Source: Aquimarina agarivorans
GTDB taxonomy: Bacteria > Bacteroidota > Bacteroidia > Flavobacteriales > Flavobacteriaceae
DNA length: 64,000 bases
Direction of reading: 5' to 3'
NCBI RefSeq assembly: GCF_000218485.1
Contig: NZ_AFPB01000167.1
Span: forward strand, 61,971-125,970
In this document: one piece after another, positions 9,519 to 18,078 of the stretch
Position numbering within the stretch: position 1 is the first letter of the stretch
Layout of the letters: every line of letters begins with the position of its first letter
The notes under the pieces: generated by a model
What the model was told of the DNA's origin: nothing
Databases searched by the model: none
What the model saw: the letters and a program-made list of their open reading frames with translations, nothing else
Position numbers and translations under genes: made by a program

Positions 9519-9549
9519 GTATTTAATTTTAAAAATGATCATTTTATAG
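9519..9549. repeat. direct repeat copy 2 flanking the IS region
   Basis: Second copy of the repeat at 7707-7738: GTATTTAATTTTAAAAATG followed by ATCATTTTATAG. Copy 1 is about 0.58 kb left of the left IS end; copy 2 directly abuts the right target flank. Confidence 0.75.
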
Positions 9550-9716
9550 GTGAATTTCGATATCAAAAAAATAATAGCAACTTGGTAGGTGTAAGAGACA
9601 TCGATTTACTATAGAAATCATACTCCCATTTATTCAAATTAAGCTAATGCTTTAAAGTTGTTTTCAAGAGTTGGAAAACGACTTTTCTTTTAAACAAAAT
9701 TCTTCAAATAGTACTG

Positions 9717-9923
9717 TCAATACGGGAATATGTACATCTTTCGATTTTTTAATTCTCTGACAGTATTATAAATACGGCTCTTACTTTTCCCAAGTTGTAA
9801 TCGAAGTTGTTTTAAAGTGAAAGGTTTACTGTCAAAATGATATTGGATTGACATGGGATACCATTTGAATACTGGAGGTAATAACAAACTCCTATTTTGA
9901 AGATCAAGTTCTCTTTGTAGCAT
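9717..9923 (-). CDS. small hypothetical protein, HTH-like
   Basis: A 68-residue open frame. Its second half (PFTLKQLRLQLGKSKSRIYNTVRELKN) reads like a winged-helix or helix-turn-helix recognition region, so it may be a small DNA-binding protein or the fragment of a larger one. It sits between the decayed IS element and the divergent heme oxygenase gene. No family is recognised, and the AT-rich context makes a chance or relic frame possible. Confidence 0.35.
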   Translation of the reverse strand: MLQRELDLQNRSLLLPPVFKWYPMSIQYHFDSKPFTLKQLRLQLGKSKSRIYNTVRELKNRKMYIFPY

Positions 9924-10007
9924 ATGGATGGGATTTCAAATATTGAATTAAATTTTAAAACATTACAATATATTTATAACTTACACATATAAAATTTACG
10001 ACATTGG

Positions 10008-10592
10008 ATGACCATCTTTGACCATTTAAAATTAGCAACAAAAACACAACATCAGAGTGTTGAAAAAGTTTTAATAGGTGAACTAAAAAATTTACAGAAT
10101 GCTAAAGATTATGCTAATCTTCTTCATCGGCTTTATGCTTTCTACGCACCAGTTGAAGCACAGTTACAAAATATAATAAATGAAAACTTTATGCCTGATA
10201 TAAAGTTAAGGCAACATATGCACCGCATATTACAGGATTTATCGATTCTAGGTTATCCTATTAAACCAATAGATTGCAATGAAACATTGCAAATTACCAC
10301 ACCGTCTTATGGACTTGGTGTACTTTACGTTATTGAAGGTTCTACTTTGGGTGGGCAAATAATTTCAGCTATGTTAATCAAACAGTTAAATTTGAATGAT
10401 GCTACGGCTATATCTTATTTTAGTTCCTATAAAGATCAGACACTACCAATGTGGAAGCAACTAAAATCAGAAGTATTGGCTTCGCAAGAAGAACTTAACG
10501 AACATCAGATCGTTTCTGGGGCAAAAGATACATTTGATATGTTAAGACAATGGCTGCTTAAATCTAAACCTTTGGAAAATATAACTTTATAG
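10008..10592 (+). CDS. bphO: biliverdin-producing heme oxygenase
   Basis: A 194-residue heme oxygenase that opens heme to biliverdin, iron and CO. The proximal heme ligand is probably His15 (TKTQHQSVEK), and the distal helix shows the glycine-rich EGSTLGGQ at residues 110-117. In this neighbourhood its product would serve as chromophore for the bacteriophytochrome encoded convergently at 10564-12819; the two genes overlap tail to tail by 29 bp. Many bacteria instead place bphO directly upstream of bphP, so the convergent layout is unusual. The start at 10008 is the first ATG of the family-like region. Confidence 0.85.
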   Translation: MTIFDHLKLATKTQHQSVEKVLIGELKNLQNAKDYANLLHRLYAFYAPVEAQLQNIINENFMPDIKLRQHMHRILQDLSILGYPIKPIDCNETLQITTPSYGLGVLYVIEGSTLGGQIISAMLIKQLNLNDATAISYFSSYKDQTLPMWKQLKSEVLASQEELNEHQIVSGAKDTFDMLRQWLLKSKPLENITL

Positions 10593-12819
10593 TAGCACCT
10601 TTATTTGGCTCACCTTCGGCACTTATAAGTCCGTGATGTTTTATCATAATTTTTTTGCAGAGGGCCAGCCCAATACCAGAACCTTTGTAATCTTCCTTAT
10701 TATTTAAACGTGCGAAAATCTTGAAAATTTTTGCATTATAATCATTTTTAAATCCAATACCATTGTCCTTAATTTTGATAAGATGATAAGCATTTTGAGG
10801 GTTGAGTTCGTCCTTTTTAGTATCAGAGCTTATAACTATTTCTGGATTAACATCTGGTTTTTTAAACTTTAATGAATTGTAAATGGTATTTAAAAACAGT
10901 TGCTTGAGCAGAAATGATACGCCATTAATTTGAGGAAGTTTTTCAATAGTTAGCGTAGCATTGGCATCACTAAGCGTTTCTTTTAAATCATTTTTTACAC
11001 CACCTAGCAAAATGGTTACATCTATATCTTCAAATTCTGCATCTCCTGAGGTAGTTTTGGTGTACTTTAAAATGTCGTTAATAAGTATTTGCATGCGTTC
11101 AGCAGAACTTTGCATACGCTCAATACGTTTCACGGTATCATCAGCTAAGCTAACCACATCTTTTTTAAGCAGTAACGTTGACGCCATCATACGAATTTTT
11201 CGAAGTGGTTCTTGCAAATCGTGGGTACTGATCCAGTTGATATTCTCTAATTCAGCGTTAGTTTCTTTTAGTACTTCACTTAGTTGTCGTTGTTTTTCTT
11301 TTTCTTCATTTATTATTATGGACCGAATATGATTTTGGAGAAAATAATAAAATTTACTGCTAGCTTCTAATTCTGACTGTAACCAAGGCATACTAGTATC
11401 CTTCACATTTTCTATAAATGTTGCAAAGGAAGTCCTAGGCGAAAGTCCGTTGGCATTTTTATTAATAGCTTTTTTAGGATCTCCGGCCCAATTAATAGAG
11501 GTTGTTGTAGGTAAACGATACCAAATTAAAAAATTGTTCTCATCTCCTAGTGAGTTGTAATTTATTCCTGGAAATTCTTGTGAAATAAGTTTAAAATCAG
11601 ATGTAACACGACTAAGATTGGAAGTTTCGAATTTTGTGTTTTTACTGTAGTCAAGTAGAAAACTACCAAGCACCTTTATATCTCCACGGTCGGGTGTTAT
11701 TCCACTTGTATAGACCTCACCATTTATAACTGCGGAAATACCGTCGCTATTACAAAGATTTAAACATGAAGTTTCATTAAATAGCTGATTGATGGAATTG
11801 CGGTCGTAGTTTAGATCTTTAGAGATTAAACGGTCTACATAAATATTTACATTTTCTGCAATTTTGTATTGTTCATTTAGAATCCTAACATCGATTTGCG
11901 ATGTAATAAAATGACCGTGTAACTTAACTGTATTTTTGATAGACTCACTTAAATATTTTGGACTGTAGTGGTGGCAAGCGATTAATCCCCAAAGTTTTCC
12001 TTTATGAACAAGAGAAAGCGTCATCGTAGCACCCACGCCCATATTTTGAAGATATTGTATATGAATAGGGGAGACACTTCGTAAAATGGACATACTTAAG
12101 TCTAATTGCGCTATGGCACTTTGCTGATAGGTGTAAAGTTTAACAGGTTTGTAATGAACATCTCCAATGATCCGTAATAAATTTTTGATATAGAGTGCTC
12201 TTGCCTGAGGAGGGATATCCGTATGCGGATAATGCAAGCCTAGATAAGGCTCAAGATGTTCTTCTTTACTTTCTGCATAAACTTCACCATTGTAGTCGTC
12301 ATCAAAACGATATACCATAACCCTATCGTATTTAGTGATGTTTTTTATTGCGGAGGCTACTTCATTACACAATTCTTTTAAGGTAGAGCTGTCTTTGATA
12401 TAACTGAGAAGTTGCTTGGATGAATTGTAAAGTTCATGCTCTTTATTGAATTGAATATCGGTTGGTTCGCCTTCAATTATAATAGTGTTTGCACTACTAT
12501 GCACACTTATAGCAAAGTGTACACCGCTAATGGAATGTTCAAATACAGTGACTGCTTCCGATGTAGACTTCTCCCTATTTAAAATTTGCTCCACTAGATC
12601 CTGGTCCAAAATATCATCAATAGATTTACCTAGTAATTCTTCATAACTTAAGTTTATAAATTCTTGCGTATTTTCACTACACAATGTAATGATATGAAGC
12701 TCAGAATCAACGGATATTAAAAATCCGTGAGGCTGTATTAGTCCAGGAATATGAATGGGTTCATCTTCGCAGTTTTCAAGATTTGAAATGCTATTATTTA
12801 CAATATCTTTATATTTCAT
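10564..12819 (-). CDS. bphP: bacteriophytochrome histidine kinase
   Basis: A 751-residue red/far-red photoreceptor kinase. Order: N-terminal PAS (about 1-120) with the biliverdin-binding Cys17 just before EPIHIPGLIQPHG; GAF (about 130-310) with the family motif YPHTDIPPQARALY; PHY (about 320-510); and a histidine kinase with phosphoacceptor His in WISTHDLQEPLRK, then NGIGF and GSGIGLALCKKI of the ATP-binding domain. All key residues are present. It lies 20 bp downstream of the response-regulator gene and is probably co-transcribed with it. The chromophore source, heme oxygenase, is the convergent neighbour. Confidence 0.95.
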   Translation of the reverse strand: MKYKDIVNNSISNLENCEDEPIHIPGLIQPHGFLISVDSELHIITLCSENTQEFINLSYEELLGKSIDDILDQDLVEQILNREKSTSEAVTVFEHSISGVHFAISVHSSANTIIIEGEPTDIQFNKEHELYNSSKQLLSYIKDSSTLKELCNEVASAIKNITKYDRVMVYRFDDDYNGEVYAESKEEHLEPYLGLHYPHTDIPPQARALYIKNLLRIIGDVHYKPVKLYTYQQSAIAQLDLSMSILRSVSPIHIQYLQNMGVGATMTLSLVHKGKLWGLIACHHYSPKYLSESIKNTVKLHGHFITSQIDVRILNEQYKIAENVNIYVDRLISKDLNYDRNSINQLFNETSCLNLCNSDGISAVINGEVYTSGITPDRGDIKVLGSFLLDYSKNTKFETSNLSRVTSDFKLISQEFPGINYNSLGDENNFLIWYRLPTTTSINWAGDPKKAINKNANGLSPRTSFATFIENVKDTSMPWLQSELEASSKFYYFLQNHIRSIIINEEKEKQRQLSEVLKETNAELENINWISTHDLQEPLRKIRMMASTLLLKKDVVSLADDTVKRIERMQSSAERMQILINDILKYTKTTSGDAEFEDIDVTILLGGVKNDLKETLSDANATLTIEKLPQINGVSFLLKQLFLNTIYNSLKFKKPDVNPEIVISSDTKKDELNPQNAYHLIKIKDNGIGFKNDYNAKIFKIFARLNNKEDYKGSGIGLALCKKIMIKHHGLISAEGEPNKGATIKLYFPKV

Positions 12820-12839
12820 AGAGACGAAATGAGGCTGAA

Positions 12840-13292
12840 TTAAATTGCTACTTTATTGAACAAAAAGGGATCTGGATTGTGTCGATAAGATTTCCAATTG
12901 AAAGAAACGGCCTTAGTAATGATATCAATTAAATCTGTAAAATTAGTTGGTTTAACAGCATAATAGTTGGCTCCCAGTTTCTTGCTTTTATAAATGTTGT
13001 TTTCATTAGCGCTAGTAGAATAGATAATGACTGGTGTACCTTTAATATCTGGGGCATTCCTGATATCCTGTAGTAGTTCAAATCCAGACTTTAAAGGCAT
13101 GTTAAGATCTAGAAAAACTACAGAATTCTGTAATTTTTTTTTATCAATACTATCGAGAAGGTGTTCACCATTTTTTAGGAGGTGGAGCTTAACTTCAATT
13201 CTATTTTTAGCGGATAACGCTTCTACTGCTTCCTCAAAGAAAAACAAATCATCATCATCATCATCAGCATAGTAGATGGTAAATTCTTTCAT
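12840..13292 (-). CDS. single-domain response regulator (phytochrome partner)
   Basis: A 150-residue receiver domain without output domain, resembling Rcp1-type partners of phytochromes. Acidic pocket residues lie in YYADDDDDD (about 10-15), the phosphoacceptor is Asp62 (VVFLDLNMP), a Ser/Thr occurs in YSTSAN, and the conserved Lys is Lys114 (AVKPTN). It is first in the operon, 20 bp before the phytochrome kinase gene, so it is the likely phosphotransfer target. The downstream effector is not encoded nearby. Confidence 0.9.
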   Translation of the reverse strand: MKEFTIYYADDDDDDLFFFEEAVEALSAKNRIEVKLHLLKNGEHLLDSIDKKKLQNSVVFLDLNMPLKSGFELLQDIRNAPDIKGTPVIIYSTSANENNIYKSKKLGANYYAVKPTNFTDLIDIITKAVSFNWKSYRHNPDPFLFNKVAI

Positions 13293-13398
13293 AATAAACT
13301 ATAGTAATACGTTTGATAAATACTAACAAGTAAAGATAGCTTTTTTCAGTTATGCATTAGAGGGAATTGAACAAATGTACACAATAAACTTTTTATGA

Positions 13399-13719
13399 TC
13401 CATAAATCCAAAAATAGCACTCAGGCAAGTAGCTAATGCTATTGGAAACTTAAAAGACACACATCTTTCCGATTTATTCAGAAGACTAGCCTACAGAAAA
13501 GTAAGGCATTCTGTCGTAAGTGTAACTGCTAGAAAACCAGCAGTCATTATTTGGAATATGATTACTAAAAAAATGCAATATTAACAACCTAAATAATACT
13601 TATTCCTTGATCAAAAAAGAAAATTAAGGATAATGAAAAGAATTAAAACACAAATAGATAAATTTGACTTAAAACCTGAAGATTTAGTATTTTACAACAA
13701 CCTAATAACCAGTAAATAA
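13399..13719 (+). pseudogene. IS110 family transposase, C-terminal relic
   Basis: Translation from 13399 gives SINPKIALRQ, ANAIGNLKDTHLSDLF, a VSVTARKPAVIIWNM segment, then stops at 13582 and 13594, continuing in frame as YLFLDQKRK and IDKFDLKPEDLVFYNN to a stop at 13717. This is the C-terminal tail typical of IS110/IS116 (transposase_20) enzymes. The N-terminal DEDD domain is absent. Two in-frame stops in 107 codons and loss of the front show a dead remnant. Confidence 0.7.
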
Positions 13720-13753
13720 AATTGACGGTATTCAGAATAAAAAAAACGAAATA

Positions 13754-14212
13754 ATGTGGTTTAAAAAAAATGTCATAGACATAAAACAAATAGAGAAAGT
13801 CGAACAAAAACTCAATATTCAATTACCGAGTTTTTTTGTAGACTTCTATATAAAAAAAGAAAAGTTAATTAGAAAATTTAAAAAACTATCTAATGACGAA
13901 GACTACATTACCTTGACAACAGACTTTAATTGGATGATTGAATTCAACCGAGATTTTCATAAACTTCCAAGAACAGAAGGGCTTTGTAAGAATAAAATTT
14001 GCATTGGAACTGATGGATGTGGTAATGATAGTTTCATTTCTTTAGACGGAAATGACTTCAGAGTTTTTAAAATAGACCATGAAATAGCCAATGATTTGAT
14101 AGATAAAGAAAGTGGTGATTTCGTGTGGGAAGATGACAGAATGGGAACATATGATTCTTTAGAACATTATCTGGAAGAAGAAATAAAAATCTTAAAAGAA
14201 TTTAGAAATTAA
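13754..14212 (+). CDS. SMI1/KNR4 (SUKH) family protein
   Basis: A 152-residue acidic protein with the SUKH fold signature: an N-terminal helix pair with LNIQLPSFFVDFY, the core motif CIGTDGCGNDSFISLDG, and a C-terminal EHYLEEEIK helix. In bacteria most SUKH proteins are immunity proteins against polymorphic toxins, often carried as orphan immunity genes in accessory regions. No toxin gene is adjacent, so an orphan role is inferred. It sits between an IS110 relic and a broken transporter gene, in DNA with several signs of transfer. Confidence 0.8.
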   Translation: MWFKKNVIDIKQIEKVEQKLNIQLPSFFVDFYIKKEKLIRKFKKLSNDEDYITLTTDFNWMIEFNRDFHKLPRTEGLCKNKICIGTDGCGNDSFISLDGNDFRVFKIDHEIANDLIDKESGDFVWEDDRMGTYDSLEHYLEEEIKILKEFRN

Positions 14213-14221
14213 AACTGAGTA

Positions 14222-14278
14222 CAGTCGAGTAGGTAAAGGGGAAAAACTATATTTACCATTCAAGGCACGCACGGTTTG
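14222..14278 (-). other. possible group II intron 3-prime end relic
   Basis: On the minus strand the sequence runs ACCGTGCGTGCC, then a hairpin GGTAAA...TTTACC, then CTACTCGAC. This resembles the end of domain 5, domain 6 and the 3-prime terminus of bacterial group II introns. No reverse transcriptase is nearby. The match is short and weaker than the one at 49589-49656. Confidence 0.3.
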
Positions 14279-14382
14279 TAAATTGCATCTGCCGCCATTT
14301 ACATGCAAATGCAACACTTAAAGAGCGTTACGACCCATAAAATCAATTAACAACAAAATTTACCTAAAGGATCTTTTCATAA

Positions 14383-15290
14383 ATGGTTTCTAAAAAAGTA
14401 CCTTTCAAAGGTGGAATTTTTATAATTCTCTATGTAATTACAAGTGCAATTTCTAATGTATTTGTAAATCATTCTACAAGAACTGTTGACCCAATTTTGA
14501 GCTTGTTTTTCACTTCTATCTTTACCATAATATTTTTTTCCATTTTAAACTTTAAAAACTTAATAGAAATATTGTTCTAATTAAGGAAAACAAAAAGTCC
14601 ATTTTATGGTTGAATATTCTTAATACAATAATATGGCTTGTAATTTTTTACAGCTTAAAATTTTTGAGTCCCTCTTTGTTTTCTTGTTTGTTTCTTGGTG
14701 CCATACCAATCAATATTTTCATAATTGAATTAATAAAATCCAAAAACTATAATAAAAGTAACTTCTACATTTCCTTTTTACTTTCATTTATGTTTATAGT
14801 AATGATTCTATTAGCTTCTCAGGATTTGAAAGAAAATAATTTTTCTATAATAATGAAATATGGAACTTTAGTAACTATTGTAGGTGGAATTGTAGGAGCT
14901 TTTATAATGAAAACATCTAAAAAATTAGCAGACAAAAGCCTGCCCGCTTCTTTGGTTGTTTCATTGAGATTTTATGGCTTGTTGATACTATCATTCCTTA
15001 TGATTTTGTTTAGTAAAATTTCATTCAATATTCAATTAAATGTATTGGCTGAACTTTTAGCTTTAGCCTTATTATCAATGGCTTTCCCTTTATTCTTACT
15101 CCAAAAAGCTTTAAAATATCTAAACGCACTTTATGTTTCAATAATTATTACTGTAATACCTGTATTGACATATTTAATTCAATTAACAACTAGCTATTAT
15201 GATTTTTCAATTTTTAAATTGATTTTAACAATAATTTTTTCTTTAACTCTTTTAAGTTTGACATATTTGAAAAAAAACAGTAAAACTTGA
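14383..15290 (+). pseudogene. DMT (EamA-like) transporter, frameshifted
   Basis: Two open frames, 14383-14580 and 14610-15290, are parts of one roughly 300-residue, ten-helix drug/metabolite-type membrane transporter. The first ends at TAA in 14578-14580. The second frame is open upstream of its nominal start, back to a stop at 14553, and reads LIKENKKSILWLNILNTIIW without a break. Adding one A to the A5 run at 14554-14558 joins the halves as NFKKLNRNIVLIKEN. Predicted substrate unknown. It is followed by a cassette-like repeat and stands near a LysR regulator gene on the opposite strand. Confidence 0.7.
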
Positions 15291-15530
15291 GATTCAGAAT
15301 GGGCTACAACACATAAAAGCATTCGCCCTACTGGTAAACAAAAGATGAAAGCTTTGTCGACTGACCTGATGTTTAATCATGGGAAAGATCCAACATGTAA
15401 AGATTGGCTACAAATGGTTGTAGGCTTACATGACCAATAATATTTGGCTTAATTACAAACTTGGTGTTAGAGCATTTCGTAACCCTCTACATTTCTTATG
15501 CCCGCAATTAGCATCAAGCTAAAAAAAAAT
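15291..15530. other. non-coding cassette junction
   Basis: No gene. It begins with a cassette-like repeat (see 15302-15366). The rest has a short open stretch, MKALSTDLMFNHGKDPTCKD, that ends quickly and matches nothing I recognise. It separates the convergent transporter and LysR genes. Confidence 0.4.
15302..15366 (+). repeat. cassette-like two-arm repeat, copy A
   Basis: Left arm GGCTACAACACATAAAAGC then ATTCG; right arm AGATGAAAGCTTTGTCGAC. The arms are partly complementary (GCATTC-G against GATGAA-GC) and closely match those of copy C at 50455-50513. The copy follows a stand-alone accessory gene, as in attC-like cassette ends. Whether a recombinase uses it is unknown. Confidence 0.5.
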
Positions 15531-16421
15531 CTACACAATTGAAAATTCATCTGAAAAATTTGAAATAAAATCTTGAATATACTTTTTGGGCTCATCAGCA
15601 GAACGAATAACTAAAAAATGCTTCCTCTTTAGTCCGCTTTTCCCAACTTTTTTATATATCAATTCCTCTGGAAGTTTAAACGATTTTAATGCCCATTTTG
15701 GCATACATAGTATCCCAAAATTTGCCCCAATCATTTCTAAAGCAACTTCTGTAAGCGGAATAGCAGAAATTTTAGAAGGAACTATCTTATTTGGTTTTAG
15801 ATAGTGTTCGTATACCGAAACAGTTTCTAATGGAAAAGAATGTATTATTAAGTGTACTTTTGCAAAATCACTTGCATTTAAAAATTCCAAATCACCTAAT
15901 ACATTTTCTTTATGCATAATTGCATAAATTTCATCTTCAAAAACTTCCATACTTGATAATAAGTTATTTTCAGGTTTTGAGGTTACAATAGCTATATCAA
16001 TATCATTTGATAATAATTTTGAAATTGGTTGGTGTGTTGCTTCTAAAATTAATTCTAGATTAATTTCCGGATACAATAAGCCCATTTTTTGAATAAAAAT
16101 TGGAAAGCCTTGATAAAATGAATAACATTCTGTACTAACTTTTATATTACCAATGGAACCTTTTCTTATTCTTTTAATAGTATCAAATCCTTTTTTTAAG
16201 CTATTTAATATTTCACAACCAAATTTATTGAGTTCTTTACCCTCTTCAGTTAATACCCATTTATTTCTAGTTCTAAGAAAAACTTTAAATCCTAATTGAT
16301 CTTCTAAATCTTTTAACTGATGACTTAAAGCTGATTGAGTTAGAAATAATTTGTCAGATGAATTAGCAATACTACCTTCTTCAGCAATTGTTTTTATAAG
16401 TCTAAAGTACTTGATTTCCAT
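15531..16421 (-). CDS. LysR family transcriptional regulator
   Basis: A 296-residue regulator. The N-terminal winged helix-turn-helix (about 1-60) includes FLTQSALSHQLKDLEDQLGF; the rest is a periplasmic-binding-like effector domain. It is divergent from the rhodanese-GNAT pair with 132 bp between starts, the classic arrangement in which a LysR protein controls the neighbouring operon and itself. A box of type TAnnTTTG at 16525-16532 probably drives that operon. Effector unknown. Confidence 0.92.
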   Translation of the reverse strand: MEIKYFRLIKTIAEEGSIANSSDKLFLTQSALSHQLKDLEDQLGFKVFLRTRNKWVLTEEGKELNKFGCEILNSLKKGFDTIKRIRKGSIGNIKVSTECYSFYQGFPIFIQKMGLLYPEINLELILEATHQPISKLLSNDIDIAIVTSKPENNLLSSMEVFEDEIYAIMHKENVLGDLEFLNASDFAKVHLIIHSFPLETVSVYEHYLKPNKIVPSKISAIPLTEVALEMIGANFGILCMPKWALKSFKLPEELIYKKVGKSGLKRKHFLVIRSADEPKKYIQDFISNFSDEFSIV

Positions 16422-16524
16422 AGCTTCAAAATTACAATAATATGATAAAGTTGAATATGAAATATTTTCATTTATAAATTAAAATCATTCAGTTTTAATA
16501 CTATTTTTAAATAAACAATGTCTT

Positions 16525-16532
16525 TAGGTTTG
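16525..16532 (+). promoter_or_regulatory. TAnnTTTG promoter box for the rhodanese operon
   Basis: TAGGTTTG fits the Bacteroidota -7 element. It overlaps the longest possible open frame of the rhodanese gene (from 16518), which argues that translation really starts at the ATG at 16554, about 20 nt after the box. Confidence 0.5.
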
Positions 16533-16553
16533 CATCAACTTAAATTCAAAATT

Positions 16554-16946
16554 ATGAACGAACAAATTAAATTTTACGAAAACAAATTAGCTTACGAAAT
16601 GGATCCTTCTGATTTGTATGATGGTTTTGAAAATAGTACAGATTATATTGCACTTGATACACGACAAGCATTCGGATTTGATAAAGAACATATTCCAACT
16701 GCAATTAACATTCCACATAGAGAAATGGACGAAGAAACTACAAAGCATCTTGATAAATCAAAAATCTATGTCACTTATTGTGATGGAATTGGTTGTAACG
16801 CTTCAACAAAAGGTGCATTAAAAATGGCTAAATTGGGCTTTAAAGTAAAAGAACTTATGGGTGGGATTGAATGGTGGAAATTTGATGGCTATGCAACCAA
16901 AGGAACAAATGCCACCAAAGGTTCTATATTTGAATGTGCTTGCTAA
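16554..16946 (+). CDS. rhodanese-like domain protein
   Basis: A 130-residue single-domain rhodanese (from ATG 16554; an upstream in-frame ATG at 16518 would precede the likely promoter box and is disfavoured). The pattern IALDTRQAFGFDKEHIPTAINIP is the CDC25/rhodanese N-terminal motif, and the active-site loop is TYCDGIGCNAS with the sulfur-carrying Cys. The GGIEWW motif near the end is also typical. Likely sulfurtransferase; acceptor unknown. It shares an operon with the GNAT gene 11 bp downstream and is divergent from a LysR gene. Confidence 0.85.
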   Translation: MNEQIKFYENKLAYEMDPSDLYDGFENSTDYIALDTRQAFGFDKEHIPTAINIPHREMDEETTKHLDKSKIYVTYCDGIGCNASTKGALKMAKLGFKVKELMGGIEWWKFDGYATKGTNATKGSIFECAC

Positions 16947-16957
16947 ATTAATAATTT

Positions 16958-17398
16958 ATGACAATAAGAATTGCAGAAAAAAGAGACTTCGAGCCTATCA
17001 AAAAATTAATTAAAGCGCACGTCAAATTTGAAAAAGCGAGCGCTTTAAGCGATAGTAACATCAACCGATTAAGTAACTATATTTTCAATACTGATGTTGT
17101 AGAATGTTTGGTAGTTGAACTTAATAATGAAATTGTTGGTTATGCAACTTTTACGAAACAATTCTCAACTTGGGATGCAAATTATTATATCTATTTGGAT
17201 TGTTTATTTTTAAATGAACAATCTAGAGGAAAAAGCATAGGAACACAAATTATGGATAATATAAAAGCTTACGCGAAATCAAACAATTGTCCTGTAATTC
17301 AATGGCAAACACCTGATTTTAATAAAAAAGCAATTGATTTTTATGAAAAATTAGGAGCTGAATCTAAAACTAAAGAAAGGTTCACTTGGAAAATCTAA
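16958..17398 (+). CDS. GNAT family N-acetyltransferase
   Basis: A 146-residue acetyltransferase using acetyl-CoA. Motif A is visible as YLDCLFLNEQSRGKSIGTQIMD, with the pyrophosphate-binding QSRGKSIG; the C-terminal FYEKLGAE is motif B. The amine substrate cannot be predicted. It is second in an operon with the rhodanese gene (11 bp gap), probably under the divergent LysR regulator. A cassette-like repeat starts 9 bp after its stop, suggesting that the pair arrived as an accessory unit. Confidence 0.88.
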   Translation: MTIRIAEKRDFEPIKKLIKAHVKFEKASALSDSNINRLSNYIFNTDVVECLVVELNNEIVGYATFTKQFSTWDANYYIYLDCLFLNEQSRGKSIGTQIMDNIKAYAKSNNCPVIQWQTPDFNKKAIDFYEKLGAESKTKERFTWKI

Positions 17399-17406
17399 AT
17401 AAAAAC

Positions 17407-17436
17407 AGTTGTTAACACCTAAAGCATTCGTATAGC
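17407..17436 (+). repeat. cassette-like repeat, copy B (left arm only)
   Basis: GTTAACACCTAAAGCATTCG matches the left arm of copies A and C (consensus AACACATAAAGCATTCG). No clear right arm was seen, so this looks truncated. Confidence 0.4.
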
Positions 17437-17491
17437 CAATATATTTCTAGCCCCATACTGGAGTCTATTTAAAAATTTAGTTTTTATTACT

Positions 17492-18001
17492 TTAAAAGAA
17501 CAACGCTTTTAATTCTGTAGCTTCATCGGCTTTCATTCTGCCAGCTAATACTAGGCTTAATTGTTTTCTGCGTAAAGCGGCCACAAAATTTTCTTTTTCT
17601 GTATCCGATTCAGGAATAATTTCTGGTACCGCTACAGGTCTTTTATTTTCGTCAACGGCTACAAAGGTGTAAATCCCTTGATTGGCATGTGTTATTGAGC
17701 CCGTTTTGGGATCTTCAACCATTACATCAATAACTACTTCCATGGAGGTTTTAAAAGCGCGCGAAACTTTTGCTGACACACTTACCACACTGTCCAAAGG
17801 TATGGCGTAATTAAATGATACGTGGTTTACTGAGGCTGTAACAACAACTTCATTGCAATGCCTACGTGCCGATATACTAGCTGCCCGATCCATCCGGGCT
17901 AATAATTCGCCACCAAACATGTGGTTTAAGGAGTTGGTCTCACTAGGCAATACAATATCAGTTAATAAGGTATAGGATGCGGAAGGGTGCTTTGGATTCA
18001 T
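17492..18001 (-). CDS. acyl-CoA thioesterase (hotdog fold)
   Basis: A 169-residue single hotdog-domain thioesterase that hydrolyses acyl-CoA to fatty acid and CoA in the cytoplasm. The signature NHMFGGELLARMDRAASISARRH, with the helix containing the catalytic Asp, is characteristic of the YciA/BFIT-type family, and VSFNYAIPLDSVVSVSAKV is the central sheet. Chain-length preference cannot be told. Transcribed separately from the upstream HU/SPOR gene, which ends in a hairpin at 18016-18047. Confidence 0.88.
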   Translation of the reverse strand: MNPKHPSASYTLLTDIVLPSETNSLNHMFGGELLARMDRAASISARRHCNEVVVTASVNHVSFNYAIPLDSVVSVSAKVSRAFKTSMEVVIDVMVEDPKTGSITHANQGIYTFVAVDENKRPVAVPEIIPESDTEKENFVAALRRKQLSLVLAGRMKADEATELKALFF

Positions 18002-18005
18002 TGGA

Positions 18006-18047
18006 TAAAAATAAATAACGCATTTATTTATTCAAACAAATGCGTTA
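18006..18047 (-). terminator. intrinsic terminator of the HU/SPOR gene
   Basis: TAACGCATTT (18016-18025) pairs with AAATGCGTTA (18038-18047). On the minus strand it is followed by a T-rich tail. It is located 32 bp past the stop of 18079-19047. Confidence 0.65.
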
Positions 18048-18078
18048 CAATATTGTGATAGCTTTAAGTAAAAGCACT

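Noticed and set aside
11032..11332. Plus-strand open frame inside the phytochrome gene
   Set aside because: Ser-rich antisense shadow of the histidine kinase region.
15302..15366. Classical integron attC site
   Set aside because: The RYYYAAC/GTTRRRY core sequences are not met and no integrase gene is in the window; kept only as cassette-like repeats.
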